Positions 45,315-55,545 are shown, counted from the stretch's first letter. The stretch: DNA of 64,000 nucleotides from DATBLE01 sp963719325 (GCA_963719325.1 CAVRBW010000005.1:186001-250000), one strand, 5' to 3'. Numbers and translations: made by a program. The notes: generated by a model not told the origin, from the sequence alone.

Positions 45315-47119
45315 GGGTCCACCAGCCCGGCGGGCACCTGATGGAACGGCGCGGCGGCGTCAAGGTCCAGGACTGGTCGTGGCCGAAGACGCGCCGGCGC
45401 CTCGGCACGCTGGCGAAGCTCGTCGCCCCGTACAAGCCTCGGGCGGTCCTCTCGGTCTTCGCGCTCTTCGCCGCGACGGCGACCGCGCTCGCGCCTCCGT
45501 TCCTTGCCAAGTACGCGCTCGACGACGCGATCCGCACCGACAACCAGGGCCGCCTGTACCTCGTGGTGGCGATCTTCGTGGTCGCGGGGCTGGCGAACTG
45601 GGGCATGACGTACGCGCAGACGTACCTCGCCGGCTGGGTCGGCGAGCGGATGCTGGCCGATCTCCGCACCCTGCTCTTCCGGCACCTCCAGCGGCTGTCG
45701 CTCGGCTTCTACGAGCGGAACAGGGCCGGCGTGATCATCAGCCGCCTGACGAACGACGTCGAGGCGCTCGACCAGCTCGTCACGGACGGCGTCTCGAGCC
45801 TCGTCCGGAGCACGCTGACGCTCGGGGGAACCGCGATCCTGCTCTTCGTCCTCGACTGGCGCCTCGCGCTCGCCACCCTCGCCGTGATCCCGCTGATGAG
45901 CGTCGGCACCGTCCTCTTCCGCAAGTACTCGGCGCGTGCGTATAGCCAGGTGCGCGAGCGGCTCGGGCTCGTCACCGCGACGCTCGCCGAGGACATCGCC
46001 GGGATGCGCGTCGTCCAGGCGTTCACCCGCGAGCAGGCCAACATCCGCAACTTCCGCGAGATCAGCGACCGCTACCGGCAGTCGAACCAGCAGACGGTCG
46101 TCCTGAACGGGATCTACTTCCCGTTCGTCGATCTGCTCTCGACGGTGGCGCTCGCGGTCGTGCTCGGGTACGGCGGCCACCTGTACTTCCAGGACGCGGT
46201 CACGCTCGGGACACTGTTCGCCTTCATGCTCTACGTCCAGAACTTCTTCGACCCGATCCAGGAGCTCTCCCAGCTCTACGGGACGTTTCTCTCGGCCACC
46301 GCGGCGCTGGACAAGATCACGGACGTCCTCGACGAGGAGCCTGAGGTCCGCGACCGGGAGGGATCGGCCGCGCTGCCGCTCGTTCGGGGGCACGTCCGCT
46401 TCGAGGACGTCCGCTTCGCCTACGGTCGCGGCGACGAGGTCCTGCACGGGATCGACCTCGACGTGCCGTCGGGGACCACGGTCGCGCTCGTCGGCCACAC
46501 CGGTGCGGGCAAGTCGACGATCGCGAAGCTTCTCGCGCGCTTCTACGACCCGACCCACGGCCGGATCACGATCGACGGGTTCGATCTCCGCGACGTGACC
46601 CAGGCCTCGCTGCGCCACCAGCTCGGCGTCGTCCCGCAGGAGGGCTTCCTCTTCGCCGGGACGGTCCAGGAGAACATCGCCTTCGGCCAGCCGGACGCGA
46701 CCTCGGAGCAGGTCGTCGCCGCCGCCCGAACCGTCGGCGCCCACGACTTCATCGACCAGCTCGAGGACGGCTACGACACGCAGCTCGGCGAGCGCGGCTC
46801 GCGACTCTCGCTCGGCCAGCGGCAGCTCGTCGCCTTCTCCCGCGCGTTGCTCGCCGACCCGCGCATCCTCGTCCTCGACGAAGCGACCTCGTCCGTCGAC
46901 ATCGGCACCGAGCGGCGGATCGAGGTCGCGCTGCGCAAGCTCCTCGCCGGCAGGACGGCGTTCATCATCGCCCACCGGCTCTCGACCATCCGCGATGCCG
47001 ACCTGATCGTCGTCCTCGAGCACGGCCAGGTGGTCGAGCAGGGCTCCCACGACGAGCTGATGACCCGCCGCGGCCTGTACACGTCGCTGTACGGCGACTG
47101 GGCCGTCGACGTCGCGTAA
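45311..47119 (+). CDS. ABC transporter, fused membrane and ATPase domains (second of pair)
   Basis: 602 residues with the same layout as its neighbour. Walker A GHTGAGKSTI, Q-loop VVPQEGFLFAGTVQENIAFG, signature RLSLGQRQLVAFSRALLAD, Walker B ILVLDEATSSVD with the catalytic Glu, and H-loop IIAHRLSTI. The signature is L-S-L-G-Q rather than L-S-G-G-Q, so the two half-transporters have complementary defects, as in asymmetric heterodimeric exporters. GTG 45311 has AGGAGG 4 bases upstream and overlaps the previous TGA. Drug or lipid export is likely; substrate unknown. Confidence 0.9.
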   Translation: MRVHQPGGHLMERRGGVKVQDWSWPKTRRRLGTLAKLVAPYKPRAVLSVFALFAATATALAPPFLAKYALDDAIRTDNQGRLYLVVAIFVVAGLANWGMTYAQTYLAGWVGERMLADLRTLLFRHLQRLSLGFYERNRAGVIISRLTNDVEALDQLVTDGVSSLVRSTLTLGGTAILLFVLDWRLALATLAVIPLMSVGTVLFRKYSARAYSQVRERLGLVTATLAEDIAGMRVVQAFTREQANIRNFREISDRYRQSNQQTVVLNGIYFPFVDLLSTVALAVVLGYGGHLYFQDAVTLGTLFAFMLYVQNFFDPIQELSQLYGTFLSATAALDKITDVLDEEPEVRDREGSAALPLVRGHVRFEDVRFAYGRGDEVLHGIDLDVPSGTTVALVGHTGAGKSTIAKLLARFYDPTHGRITIDGFDLRDVTQASLRHQLGVVPQEGFLFAGTVQENIAFGQPDATSEQVVAAARTVGAHDFIDQLEDGYDTQLGERGSRLSLGQRQLVAFSRALLADPRILVLDEATSSVDIGTERRIEVALRKLLAGRTAFIIAHRLSTIRDADLIVVLEHGQVVEQGSHDELMTRRGLYTSLYGDWAVDVA

Positions 47120-47162
47120 GACAAGCGCGCCGACCGACATGCCGCTTCCAGCCTGGTCGAAC

Positions 47163-47230
47163 CTCGTGACGGTTCACACCCAGTGTCTGACACTGGACTG
47201 CAACGCTTCGGCAACGATTCGTCCACAGCG
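47163..47230. repeat. Dispersed 70-bp repeat with GTGTC-GACAC dyad, copy 2
   Basis: The reverse-orientation partner of 16486-16555. The dyad CCAGTGTCTGACACTGG (47180-47196) is perfect here, 8 bases each side of a central T. The flanks CTCGTGACGGTT, CGGCAACG and TCGTCCACAG match the other copy. It lies in the 240-bp gap between the ABC pair and the HD-domain gene. Confidence 0.7.
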
Positions 47231-47363
47231 TGAGCGCCAGCCCTTGCACCACGGCTGCGTTTCCCGGTGTTGGACTGCTCGACCTCTGCCTCGTCCTCTC
47301 TCGACCCCCAGCCCCCGAAAACGTGAACTGGCTGCGCGCTAGCGGAGAGTAGAGTGCGTGTCG

Positions 47364-48242
47364 ATGGCGCTCGACAAGGAGACGGAAGAGCGGATCGAGC
47401 AGCCGGTCTCCAAGCAAGCCGAGCGGGAGACGCGCCTCGCTCCGGCTCAGGCGGTCGACCAGATGCGCATTCGCGCGCCGGAGCGGGCGAACAAGAAGCT
47501 CCGCACGCTGCTCGAGCGCGTGAACGACGACCGGCAGCTCAAGGCCTGGTGGCACGTCGCGAACGTGAACGCAACCGTTCGCATGGAGATCAACGACCAC
47601 TCCTGGGTGCACATCCAGATCGTCACGAACATCGCCCTCAAGCTCCTCCGCCAGCTGACCAAGCACGGCATCGAGCCGTCGGTGGTCCGTGACTTCGGGA
47701 TGACCAACGAGGACGCGGAGATCGTCGTCACGCTGGGCGCGCTGCTCCACGACGTCGGGATGTCCGTCCATCGGGAGGGCCACGAGGAGTTCAGCCTCTT
47801 CCTCGTCGAGCCGAAGATCCGCCAGTTGCTCGACGGGGTCTACGAGGAACCCGAGCTGACGGTGATCGCCTCGGAGGTCCTGCAGGCGATCATCTCCCAC
47901 CGTTCGGGCGGCGAGCCGTTCTCGCTCGAAGCCGGCATCGTCCGCGTCGCCGACGCGCTCGACATGGCGCAAGGCCGCTCGCGCATCCCGTTCGAGCGCG
48001 GCCGGGTGTCGATGCATTCGCTGTCGGCCGCCGCGATCGACGACGTCACGATTGCGGACGGCGAGGACAAGCCGATCCGCATCGAGATCCTGATGAACAA
48101 CTCGTCCGGCATCTACCAGGTCGACGGGCTGCTGAAGGCGAAGCTACGCGGGTCGGGTCTCGAGCCCTACGTCGAGGTGATCGCCCACATCGACACCGAA
48201 GCCGAGAAGAGCCTCGTCCCGATCTACCGGCTCGAGACCTGA
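47364..48242 (+). CDS. HD-domain phosphohydrolase
   Basis: About 292 residues. The HD pattern is visible as HSWVHIQIVTNIALKLL (first His), GALLHDVGMSVHREGHEEFS (H-D plus following His) and IVRVADALDMAQGRSR (last Asp). A C-terminal domain (IEILMNNSSGIYQVDGLLKA) follows. HD enzymes hydrolyse phosphoester bonds in nucleotides; this lacks RelA or PDE partner domains. ATG 47364 or GTG 47358. Convergent with the monooxygenase gene, overlapping 19 bases at the 3' ends. Confidence 0.8.
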   Translation: MALDKETEERIEQPVSKQAERETRLAPAQAVDQMRIRAPERANKKLRTLLERVNDDRQLKAWWHVANVNATVRMEINDHSWVHIQIVTNIALKLLRQLTKHGIEPSVVRDFGMTNEDAEIVVTLGALLHDVGMSVHREGHEEFSLFLVEPKIRQLLDGVYEEPELTVIASEVLQAIISHRSGGEPFSLEAGIVRVADALDMAQGRSRIPFERGRVSMHSLSAAAIDDVTIADGEDKPIRIEILMNNSSGIYQVDGLLKAKLRGSGLEPYVEVIAHIDTEAEKSLVPIYRLET

Positions 48243-49282
48243 GTCGGCTCCGAGGCCGCGGTCTCCTTCCGGACGGCGGGAGCGACCTCCGTTCCGAAGA
48301 GCTCGATCGACCGCATGATGTTCTCGTGCGGCTGCGTTCCGACGCTGAACTGCAGGAGGAAGCGGTCGTGCCGGTAGATCTCGTGCTGGAAGAGGATCTT
48401 CTCGACCACCTCCTGCGGGCTGCCGACGAAGTTGGCGCCCCTGAGCGTGCGTGACGCCTCGAAATCCTGTCGCGTGATCGGCGGCCAGCCCCGCTCCAGG
48501 CCGATGCGGTTCATCATCGCCGCGAACGGTGGAAAGGCCTCGTCGGCGGCCCGCTGCGAGGTGTCGGCGACGTACCCGTGGGAGTTGATGCTCAGCGCCG
48601 GAACCGCGTCGTGGCCCGCCTCGTGCGCGGCGCGCCGGTGCAGCTCCGCGAACGGCGCGAAGCGCTCGGGCATGCCGCCGATGATCGCGAGCGCCATCGG
48701 CAGCCCGAGGAACCCGGCTCGCGCGGCGGACTCGGGGTTGCCGCCCACCGCCACCCAGACGGGCAGCGGCTCCTGGATCGGCCGCGGGTAGACGCCCCGG
48801 TCGTCGAGCGGTGGCCGGTGCTTCCCCGTCCACGTCACGCGCTCCGACTCGCGAATGCGCAGCAGAAGCTCGAGCTTCTCGGCGAAGAGCTCGTCGTAGT
48901 CGTCGAGATCGAAGCCGAACAGCGGGAACGACTCGATGAACGAGCCACGGCCGGCCATGATCTCGGCGCGTCCGTCCGAGAGCAGGTCGAGCGTCGCGAA
49001 CTGCTGGAAGACCCGGACCGGGTCGTCCGAGCTGAGCACGTTCACCGCGCTCGTCAGGCGGATCCGGCCGGTGCGCGCTGCGGCCGCCGCGAGCACGACC
49101 GCCGGCGCCGACACCGTCAGGTCGGGACGATGATGCTCGCCGACACCGAACACGTCGAGGCCGACCTGGTCGGCGAGCTCGATCTCCTCGATCAGGTCTC
49201 GGAGGCGCTCCTTGGGGCTGACGGCCAACCCGGTGACCGGGTCCGGAGTGGCCTCGCCGAACGTGTAGATCCCGAGCTCCAT
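48224..49282 (-). CDS. Luciferase-like (LLM class) flavin oxidoreductase
   Basis: 352 residues, bacterial luciferase TIM barrel: MELGIYTFGEATPDPVTG, DVFGVGEHHRPDLTVSAPAV, IRLTSAVNVLSSDDPVRVFQ, FATLDLLSDGRAEIMAGRGS, PVWVAVGGNPESAARAG. Members use FMN or F420; F420 is common in actinobacteria but the cofactor cannot be assigned here. The gene points away from tRNA-Gln, with 96 bases between. Confidence 0.88.
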   Translation of the reverse strand: MELGIYTFGEATPDPVTGLAVSPKERLRDLIEEIELADQVGLDVFGVGEHHRPDLTVSAPAVVLAAAAARTGRIRLTSAVNVLSSDDPVRVFQQFATLDLLSDGRAEIMAGRGSFIESFPLFGFDLDDYDELFAEKLELLLRIRESERVTWTGKHRPPLDDRGVYPRPIQEPLPVWVAVGGNPESAARAGFLGLPMALAIIGGMPERFAPFAELHRRAAHEAGHDAVPALSINSHGYVADTSQRAADEAFPPFAAMMNRIGLERGWPPITRQDFEASRTLRGANFVGSPQEVVEKILFQHEIYRHDRFLLQFSVGTQPHENIMRSIELFGTEVAPAVRKETAASEPTQVSSR

Positions 49283-49378
49283 GGTGGATTGCTGATCTTG
49301 CCTGGATCAACCCACTGCGGAGGGCACGTACGTGCTCGGAAGAGACGGCGACCCACGGCTACAATGCCCGCGCCTCGT

Positions 49379-49449
49379 TGCGGGGTCGTCTAATGGTAGG
49401 ACGCCTGACTCTGGATCAGGAAGTTGGGGTTCGAATCCCTGCCCCGCAG
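49379..49449 (+). tRNA. tRNA-Gln (anticodon CTG)
   Basis: 71 nt folding as a full cloverleaf. Acceptor TGCGGGG/CCCCGCA, 4-bp D stem with a TAATGGT-type loop, anticodon stem CCTGA/TCAGG around CTCTGGA (anticodon CTG, 49411-49413), and T arm TGGGG-TTCGAAT-CCCTG. Discriminator G; CCA is not encoded. Its 3' 44 bases plus 4 more recur at 58612-58659. This full copy is at the integrase end of the insert. Confidence 0.96.
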
Positions 49450-49453
49450 CCTC
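49406..49453 (+). repeat. Left attachment-type direct repeat (attL)
   Basis: 48 bases, TGACTCTGGATCAGG through GCAGCCTC, covering the tRNA-Gln anticodon arm to 3' end. Identical to 58612-58659. This is the usual crossover target of tyrosine integrases, and the integrase remnant starts 12 bases further on. Confidence 0.9.
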
Positions 49454-49458
49454 GGAAC

Positions 49459-49476
49459 GCCCTGCTAATGCAGGGC
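49459..49476 (+). terminator. Hairpin just after tRNA-Gln
   Basis: GCCCTGC-TAAT-GCAGGGC, a 7-bp perfect stem, inside the element and overlapping the end of the integrase remnant. It could terminate the tRNA transcript from the left or the integrase transcript from the right. No strong T tract. Confidence 0.5.
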
Positions 49477-50658
49477 TTCCGCTCTCCGATGCAACGTCCG
49501 GCCGACGAGTAGGATGCAAACAATTGCAACGTCGCTCCTGAGCACGACGTGGGCAACAGCGCCGCGGCGCTCTCCTGGAGATCGGCAGCGCATCTGTGTA
49601 GGTGTCGAGCGTGAAAGCGACGCTCGCAAGCCCGAGTCGCTCGAGAGGACCTACGGATGGACGCCAGCGCGGAGCGCGAGTGTAGAGAGCGTATGCCGCA
49701 GGCGTGCAGGCTCAGCTTCGCGAGCTTCGCCGCCGCGGAGTGCCGCTCGAAAGCTACGGAGAACGCCTGCGGGTGAACATAGAAAAGAAAAAGAGAGAGA
49801 ACAAGAGATCGAGCTCGTTCCTACAAAGATACCCCAGCGCGAGTCGCACTTAGAGCTAGCGAAACCGATGATCGCGCAGCGCGGCCACGGTAGCCGTGTC
49901 GAGCGCGATCAACCGTCGACCCTGCGACGACTTCGGTGTCGAGAGCTGCCGCTGTAATCGATCGAGACGAGCTCGTCGAGACGAAGCTGCGCGCCGACCA
50001 GGTCGAGCGCCTGCCAGGTCGAGCCGAGGATCTCACCACGCCGTATCCCCGGACGCCGCGAGAAGATATGCAGCGTACAGACGATCGTCGAGGACTAGCG
50101 CTAGAAAGAGACGAAGCTAGTCTGCTGTCCACGTCGGCTTCTTCGGGTATTGTTTCTTAGAAGAGTTGGATGAGTCGGAGAAGTTAAGAGAGATCAGATA
50201 ATAAGATACTGAGTCTGAGAGAGATTTCTTCAAGATCGTGTGCGCGTACCGAACTTAAGAGCTCAGAGCCCGCGCGCCTTCTTCGCCTTAAACTCCCTTA
50301 GAGCAGCATGTCTGCATAAGCGACGTTCAACTTCGGCGCCTTAACCGCTGCAACCTGACCGCGCCGAGCCGCGGCGCGATATGCTTCCCGACCATCATCC
50401 GGTAGCTAGCTAATATCGACGCGCGCACCTGTGACTCTATCGCTGCGAGCGAGTAGACGAGATACTAGAAGAAAGACTGACCGATAGGCTGCACGTAATC
50501 TACTTGCGAGAGCGTACTGAGAATCTTCGTCAGCTCGGCTTCGGTCTCACGCTTACTCGCGATCTAGCTCCGCCATCGCTGTACGCGCCTGCCTCTTTGT
50601 CGCGTCCTCGTCGTAGATGCCGCCCTCTTGCTGCCTCGGCGCCGCACGTGCCTCTCAT
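49465..50658 (-). pseudogene. int: Tyrosine-type integrase, hypermutated remnant
   Basis: From ATG 50658 (MRGT, with GGAGGAG 2 bases upstream) to TAG 49465, about 397 codons, the normal size. Pieces in order: VQRWRS and SKRETEAELTKIL; PIGQSFF; the core-binding domain AAIESQVRASILASYRMMV, then HIAPRLGAVRLQRL; VRYAHTILKKSLSDSV; DDRLYAAYLLAAS; RRGEILGSTWQALDL (catalytic Arg I); LIALDTATVAALRDH; LRHTLSTLALRAGVHP (H-x-L-R box); and FTLDTYTDALP with the Tyr at 49600-49598. At least four frame changes and several stops break it. Coding-strand G is scarce around 50160-50220 and 49770-49800. It reads toward the tRNA, the usual int-att geometry. Confidence 0.85.
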
Positions 50659-50694
50659 CGCTCCTCCTCTCTCTGAAAGCCCCCTCGACCTCAT

Positions 50695-51113
50695 CTATAA
50701 CCAACGCTGAACGTTCGCCTCGCTCGCACAGAGCTCTTCTATCAACGCGCGAATCTGCGCTGAGACCGCTGTCGCTTCTAGAGACGAAATGACTGCGCTA
50801 CCTGCTATAATGCTCTTCTGAGTAACCGCGCCGACCGAGTCGAGCTCCCGAGAAGCCTGACGCCTACTACTCCCTGGAGACCAGCGCAGCAACTCGCCGA
50901 GTACACTCTCGCTTGCCTCTCAGACAGTTCTTCGCCCCACTCATGACCTCGATCCCTTACACCTCCTACTTCTGTCGCTTGATCGTTCTCGCCTCCAAGC
51001 TCGAACTCTGAGATGATCTTCGCCAGCGAGATCTTAAGATCACGAGAGCTGAGCTCTCTTGCAGCGTCGATGAGAATCCCCTTGCTACGACCTTCCTTCC
51101 GCTCCTGTGCCAA
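50695..51113 (-). pseudogene. Unrecognised minus-strand gene remnant upstream of integrase
   Basis: Two abutting minus-strand open stretches: one beginning MAQERKEGRSKGILIDAARE at 51113, the other ending ALIEELCASEANVQRWL at 50695, with a frame change near 50890. Helix-rich, charged composition suggests a real former protein of roughly 130-140 residues in front of the integrase, where such elements often carry a regulator. I recognise no family and would not defend more than a degraded gene. Confidence 0.35.
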
Positions 51114-51348
51114 TCGACTCTCACCGAGTCCAACAACTCCTCTCCCTCTACATCATCCAGACTACCTCTCCCTATCCACCATTAATCTGATAGAAAGATC
51201 GAGAAACGAAACTTCTCAGACATATCCATAATGTAACCTATACTGTCTACAGTGCAAGTAACTCTCTATTTCTTTACTACTATGAACGAAATCTTCACGT
51301 GTTCTGCAACCGTGCCTCCATATAGCCATAGCTATCGACAGTGCTCTT

Positions 51349-51605
51349 ATGAGTGCCCTCGTTGAACAGGCGAGAGTCGCTAAGAGACTCCCACCCCCGC
51401 CCGTCGCTCGCGCGATCCGCGACGCTGCAGGCGTCTCTCAGCGCAGCTCGCCGCCGAGCTCTCGTCAACCGAGTCACCGTCGCCCGCTGCAGCTCCGACA
51501 GCGTCGACCGCCGGTATCCTTTGCCTTCGATACTTAGCGCTCTTAGAAAAGCTGCCCTATTCCCGCTGTCTGAGCTCCTCACCTTCACCTTCGACAGACC
51601 TTAAC
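51349..51605 (+). pseudogene. XRE-type helix-turn-helix regulator, remnant
   Basis: From ATG 51349 the plus strand reads SALVEQARVAKRLPPPPVAR then AIRDAAGVSQ, the first two helices of a Cro/C1-type domain. A one-base shift later, NRVTVARC (+2 frame, about 51455-51490) continues the recognition helix, expected as VNRVTVARWESG in this family. The Trp and Glu after VTVAR are lost to C and S. The position next to a divergent integrase fits an element repressor or excision regulator. Confidence 0.7.
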
Positions 51606-52239
51606 CTCCTCCATATCGCTAAGCGTCTCGTACCAAGCTGCCTGCTAGCGCCCAACTCCCGACGATCCGACTCGGCGGCCGTATCCCGTGCCGCGTGATC
51701 GACTGCTCGAGCTCTTCGTCGACAACGTAACCCCTGAAATACGCGAGCCCGCAACTTTCACGCCTCACGCTCTCACGCGCCACCATCATACACAGCATAC
51801 CGCTCTACACTCACGCCTCCGCCCCTGTATCTCTATTTTTACGCTCGCTCTCAGCATCCCTAACACATCACGTTCATACCCAGACATACTAACATAAGCT
51901 CCGCCTCTGATCGTATCTACGCCGATCTCCTGCTTTCCGCAGTCTCCCAACGCTGCTTGACTCGCCTCCTCGACCACCTCTACAGCCGTTCGTATCTTAC
52001 ATCAGACTACTTCGACTATCTATCCTATACCGTCGATCAAGCTAAGCTACTCCTATCACGAATATATCACTGACTCTCTTATCTCATCTTCTTCTCGCAC
52101 TGCGTCTACCACCCCTCCTCTTATAACGCCCGTACACCTTCACCATCCTCCATCTTTTCTTATATCACTCTACTTCATGCTCACCATCTTACACTAGCTA
52201 TATAAATACAAATTGACGCTCTCTAGCTGATAACAACGA

Positions 52240-53740
52240 AATAAGCTACCATCGAGCACTGACGACGAGCTAAGAGCGACCTTTCACATCAACGCTCTTA
52301 GTAGAGCTCGCGCTCGCTACTGCCGACCTCAAGCTCTTCCACACCCCGGACACCGAGCCGTTCGTGATGCTGCCGTCCGCCACACACCCTTACTCCTCTC
52401 CTCTCCGTGCCTCCCTTTCCCCTACATCCCTGCCTCTACTTCGAGCTTATATCTACAACTCTAAGCTCGCACCCCTTCAACACGCGCTCTGCGTGCTCGA
52501 CCCAATAGCGCTCTTCCAACCTTCTAACACGATGTTCACCACACCTCGCTCAGCACGACGCCCTATCTACCCTACCCGCGACAACTACTCCCTCGCGATC
52601 TATATCACCACCATTACTTGATAGATAAAACAACAAAATACCTATCAACTTTGATAACCGCTAGAAATATAAAAACTGCCTCTATACGGTTCGCGACGAC
52701 AACCTGTACTAGCTGCGCTTTACTTCAACACCTCTACGACTACCTCCTCTACTCTCTGCCTCAACAATCACTTTCTCAGACCGCGTTGAACCCTTCCCTC
52801 TCCTCACCTACACGCTAAATAAAACAGCGCTAAAAGCTCTACTGCGCGACTGCTCCCTCCTCTCGACCTGAACTCAGCTCGCTCCTCTCCCCCCCTAGCA
52901 ACGCTCTCGACCTTATTCGCAGTTCACAACCACTTATCTTCTCCTACTACATCTCTCTCTCCCCCCTCCTTTGCTCTCCGATCCCATCTGCCTCTCTCAA
53001 ACGGATGATACTTCGCCAAAGAGAGCTATACTATAACACTAACTACTTATATTCTACTTATATATATATTTATCTTGAACTATATCTATTACCTCTCTTC
53101 TCGCTTCTACCTCCTCCTCTCTCTCTCATTCTCTACCTCCCTCTCTCAACCGTTACCTCCCTGACCACGACTTCTGGGCTCCCTTCTCCAGCCGCACCTG
53201 CGCATCCTCGGCTCCCTCCTCGACGCCTCTGCGACCTCGCTCGCCACCATCTCATCCGTCAGCTCGCTCGCGCCCTGCTGCTGGCTCTTCGCCATCTGAG
53301 CCACCGCATCAGAACCACCACTTGTATTCCAACAAGGAACCTTCCTCGTCTCCTACGCAGCAACTGCGCTAACGCTCACGCGCTCTCGATAGATACCTCT
53401 CCACTGACCGACCCGCTCGCGACTCCTCCTCAGCTTAACTTCTCCTTCACCTGACCTAATACCTCGACCACCTCAATGAAATAAAAAAAGAGAAAGAGAA
53501 AAAAAGAAAAAAATATACAAAAACACCGCTAAACTCAGCCCTGATCTTCATAACTCTTCCTAAATTATTAAAAAACAAAATAAACATCGATTTCGACCTA
53601 AACTAATAAAAAACACTTTATCTATATTAGAACTACCTGAAAAACACCTTCAAGAGCTTAAGAGCGTCTCAGACAGCTCAGCTCCTCATCACGGTTGATA
53701 AAGCTAATAACTCTGATAACTCTCTTTTTCTGAAATATTC
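52240..53740 (+). pseudogene. Primase-associated ATPase/helicase, hypermutated remnant
   Basis: One frame (codons at 52331, 52811, 53012, 53288) holds, in the expected order: KLFHTPDTEPFVML; PLQHALCVLDPIALF (family ALQDALGVLE-x-x-ALF); NSAKSSTARLL (Walker A GSAKSTTARLL); YFAKESYT (GGFATRELYT); RILGSLLDA; and AI*ATASEPPL (ALWATAAEPAL, Trp now TGA). At least ten in-frame stops interrupt it but no indel is needed over about 1 kb. The C-terminal TPLNSALIFITLP continues one frame over after an A-rich tract at 53475-53515. Family motifs are recalled consensus. In 52381-52620 I count 105 C and 26 G. Confidence 0.82.
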
Positions 53741-55489
53741 CTAAATCTACTCTCCTCCCCCATAACCACCCAAAAAAATCTCTATCCATAATATCTCCTC
53801 CCCTCTCACCTTATCTCCCTGAGCTGACTTCTCACCCACAACTACTTCCTCCACCACCTCTACTGGTTCTACCACCTATACCTGCTGCTCCTCGCACCGG
53901 CTACCTCGTACATCTGAAGAGCCGTACGACCTCGGCTAAACGACCTCTGTGATCTGCTCTACCTGATCTCTAAATTCTATTATCTCTCTATCTCCTCCCT
54001 CATTTCTCCTCTCGCCACCGTTCGCGCGCTGCTCATAACCTGCCTCGCTCTCCGTCGCGCTCGACCTCCACACCGCCCCGTACTCATGCATCTACCCCCT
54101 CCTCCCTCGACCTACAACAAAGCTCCCTGCCCACAAAGCTTCTACCACCTCTCTCACCTCTCCCTCCACTCCACAAAAGAACAACACCGCCCAAGATCTA
54201 ACACCTTATACCAACCACGACAACGCACGCCACCCTAGAAACCTTGCCCGAGTACCTCACCTCCCACCCACTACACCCCCTACTGCGCTTCTACACCTCC
54301 CACCTACACCTCTCACCTACGACTACCCATCTATAACACACAAAACACACTACCGCTCCCTCCCAATATAAACAGAAAGAAACCAACCCGATAAAAGAAC
54401 GCAACTCTACACCCGCTCTCCCGCTCGCTGCCTTCTCAATGCCACCTCATACACCCGCCCCTTTCTCTAAGATAACCCCGCCGTTCGAACGCATAGCCAA
54501 CTAATAAACAGCTACCCAAAACTTGATCAACTAAAACAAAAAAACCAAAAAAAAAGAGAAAAAGAAAAAAAAAAGAGAAGAGACAGAGACAAAGATAAAC
54601 GGCAAGACGAAGAAAAACAGCAACGACGCCATCGACCAGGAACTCACTGCCCGATCTCTCAGCTAAAAACTAAGGCCGATGCGCTTCCGTAGCGTTCGAC
54701 TAATCCTACATCGAACTCGCGGAAGCGATCGCCGAGCACCTCGAACAGTGGCTCGACATCCTCGCCGAGACTGCTACCACCGCGGAGACCAACTGCTCGA
54801 ACTCTCTCAAAGACGCCCGCGCCGCCCTCGCCGCGCTCGCACCCGCACACGGAGCCGTCTCTTGATTACTGACATACAACGCCACCGAAACTATTATAAA
54901 AAAAAAAAAGAAAAAAGAAGGCGACAGACTGCTAGACGACACAACCAACGTAAAGCGCGAGACTACCACCGACCCGAAGACGCTCTCTAAGATATCTCGC
55001 TCAAGCTCGCCGAGCCGAAGCCGCCCAAGTCCTGCCCTCACAAGCGCCGTTATCACATCACCCACCCAAAACATAAACTAGAACACAAAAAACTAAAACA
55101 AATATACTCCTCAAGCCATCACCAAGCGCTCCAGCGCCTGCTACTTCGCCTCTCTACTCTCTAGCCGCTACCCCTTCCCGTTACCCGACGACGACGACGA
55201 CCTCGCCTACTCCGACCATAAAAAACAACTAGAAAGAGACTACCTCAAACGGATCACCGCGAAAGAGATTAGCTACGCGATCGACGCCCCCTTTTCTACT
55301 ACATGTTCCCTTTTACATATACCAACACTATAACAAACCGACCTCTCAGCGCGCCCGCTCCTCCTGATCTGCCACATCACTCGATACTCCGCCACCTCAT
55401 CCACGCACCTTAACCCAACCGAGACACACCCCCCTCTAACACTCAACCTCACTATAAACCTCCGATCACGAACTTCTACTCACTTTAGA

Positions 55490-55545
55490 AAAAGAAAAAA
55501 AAAAAAAAGAGAGAAAGAAAAAAAAAAAAAAAAAAAAAAAAAAAA
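55490..55545. repeat. A/G tract with 28-A run
   Basis: Almost pure purine on the plus strand, ending in 28 consecutive A (55518-55545). Such runs are absent from the host part of the window. Confidence 0.8.

Noticed and set aside
52240..53740. Diversity-generating retroelement variable region
   Set aside because: The affected base is coding-strand G rather than template adenine, the whole element is affected rather than a short C-terminal cassette, and no template repeat or reverse transcriptase is visible.
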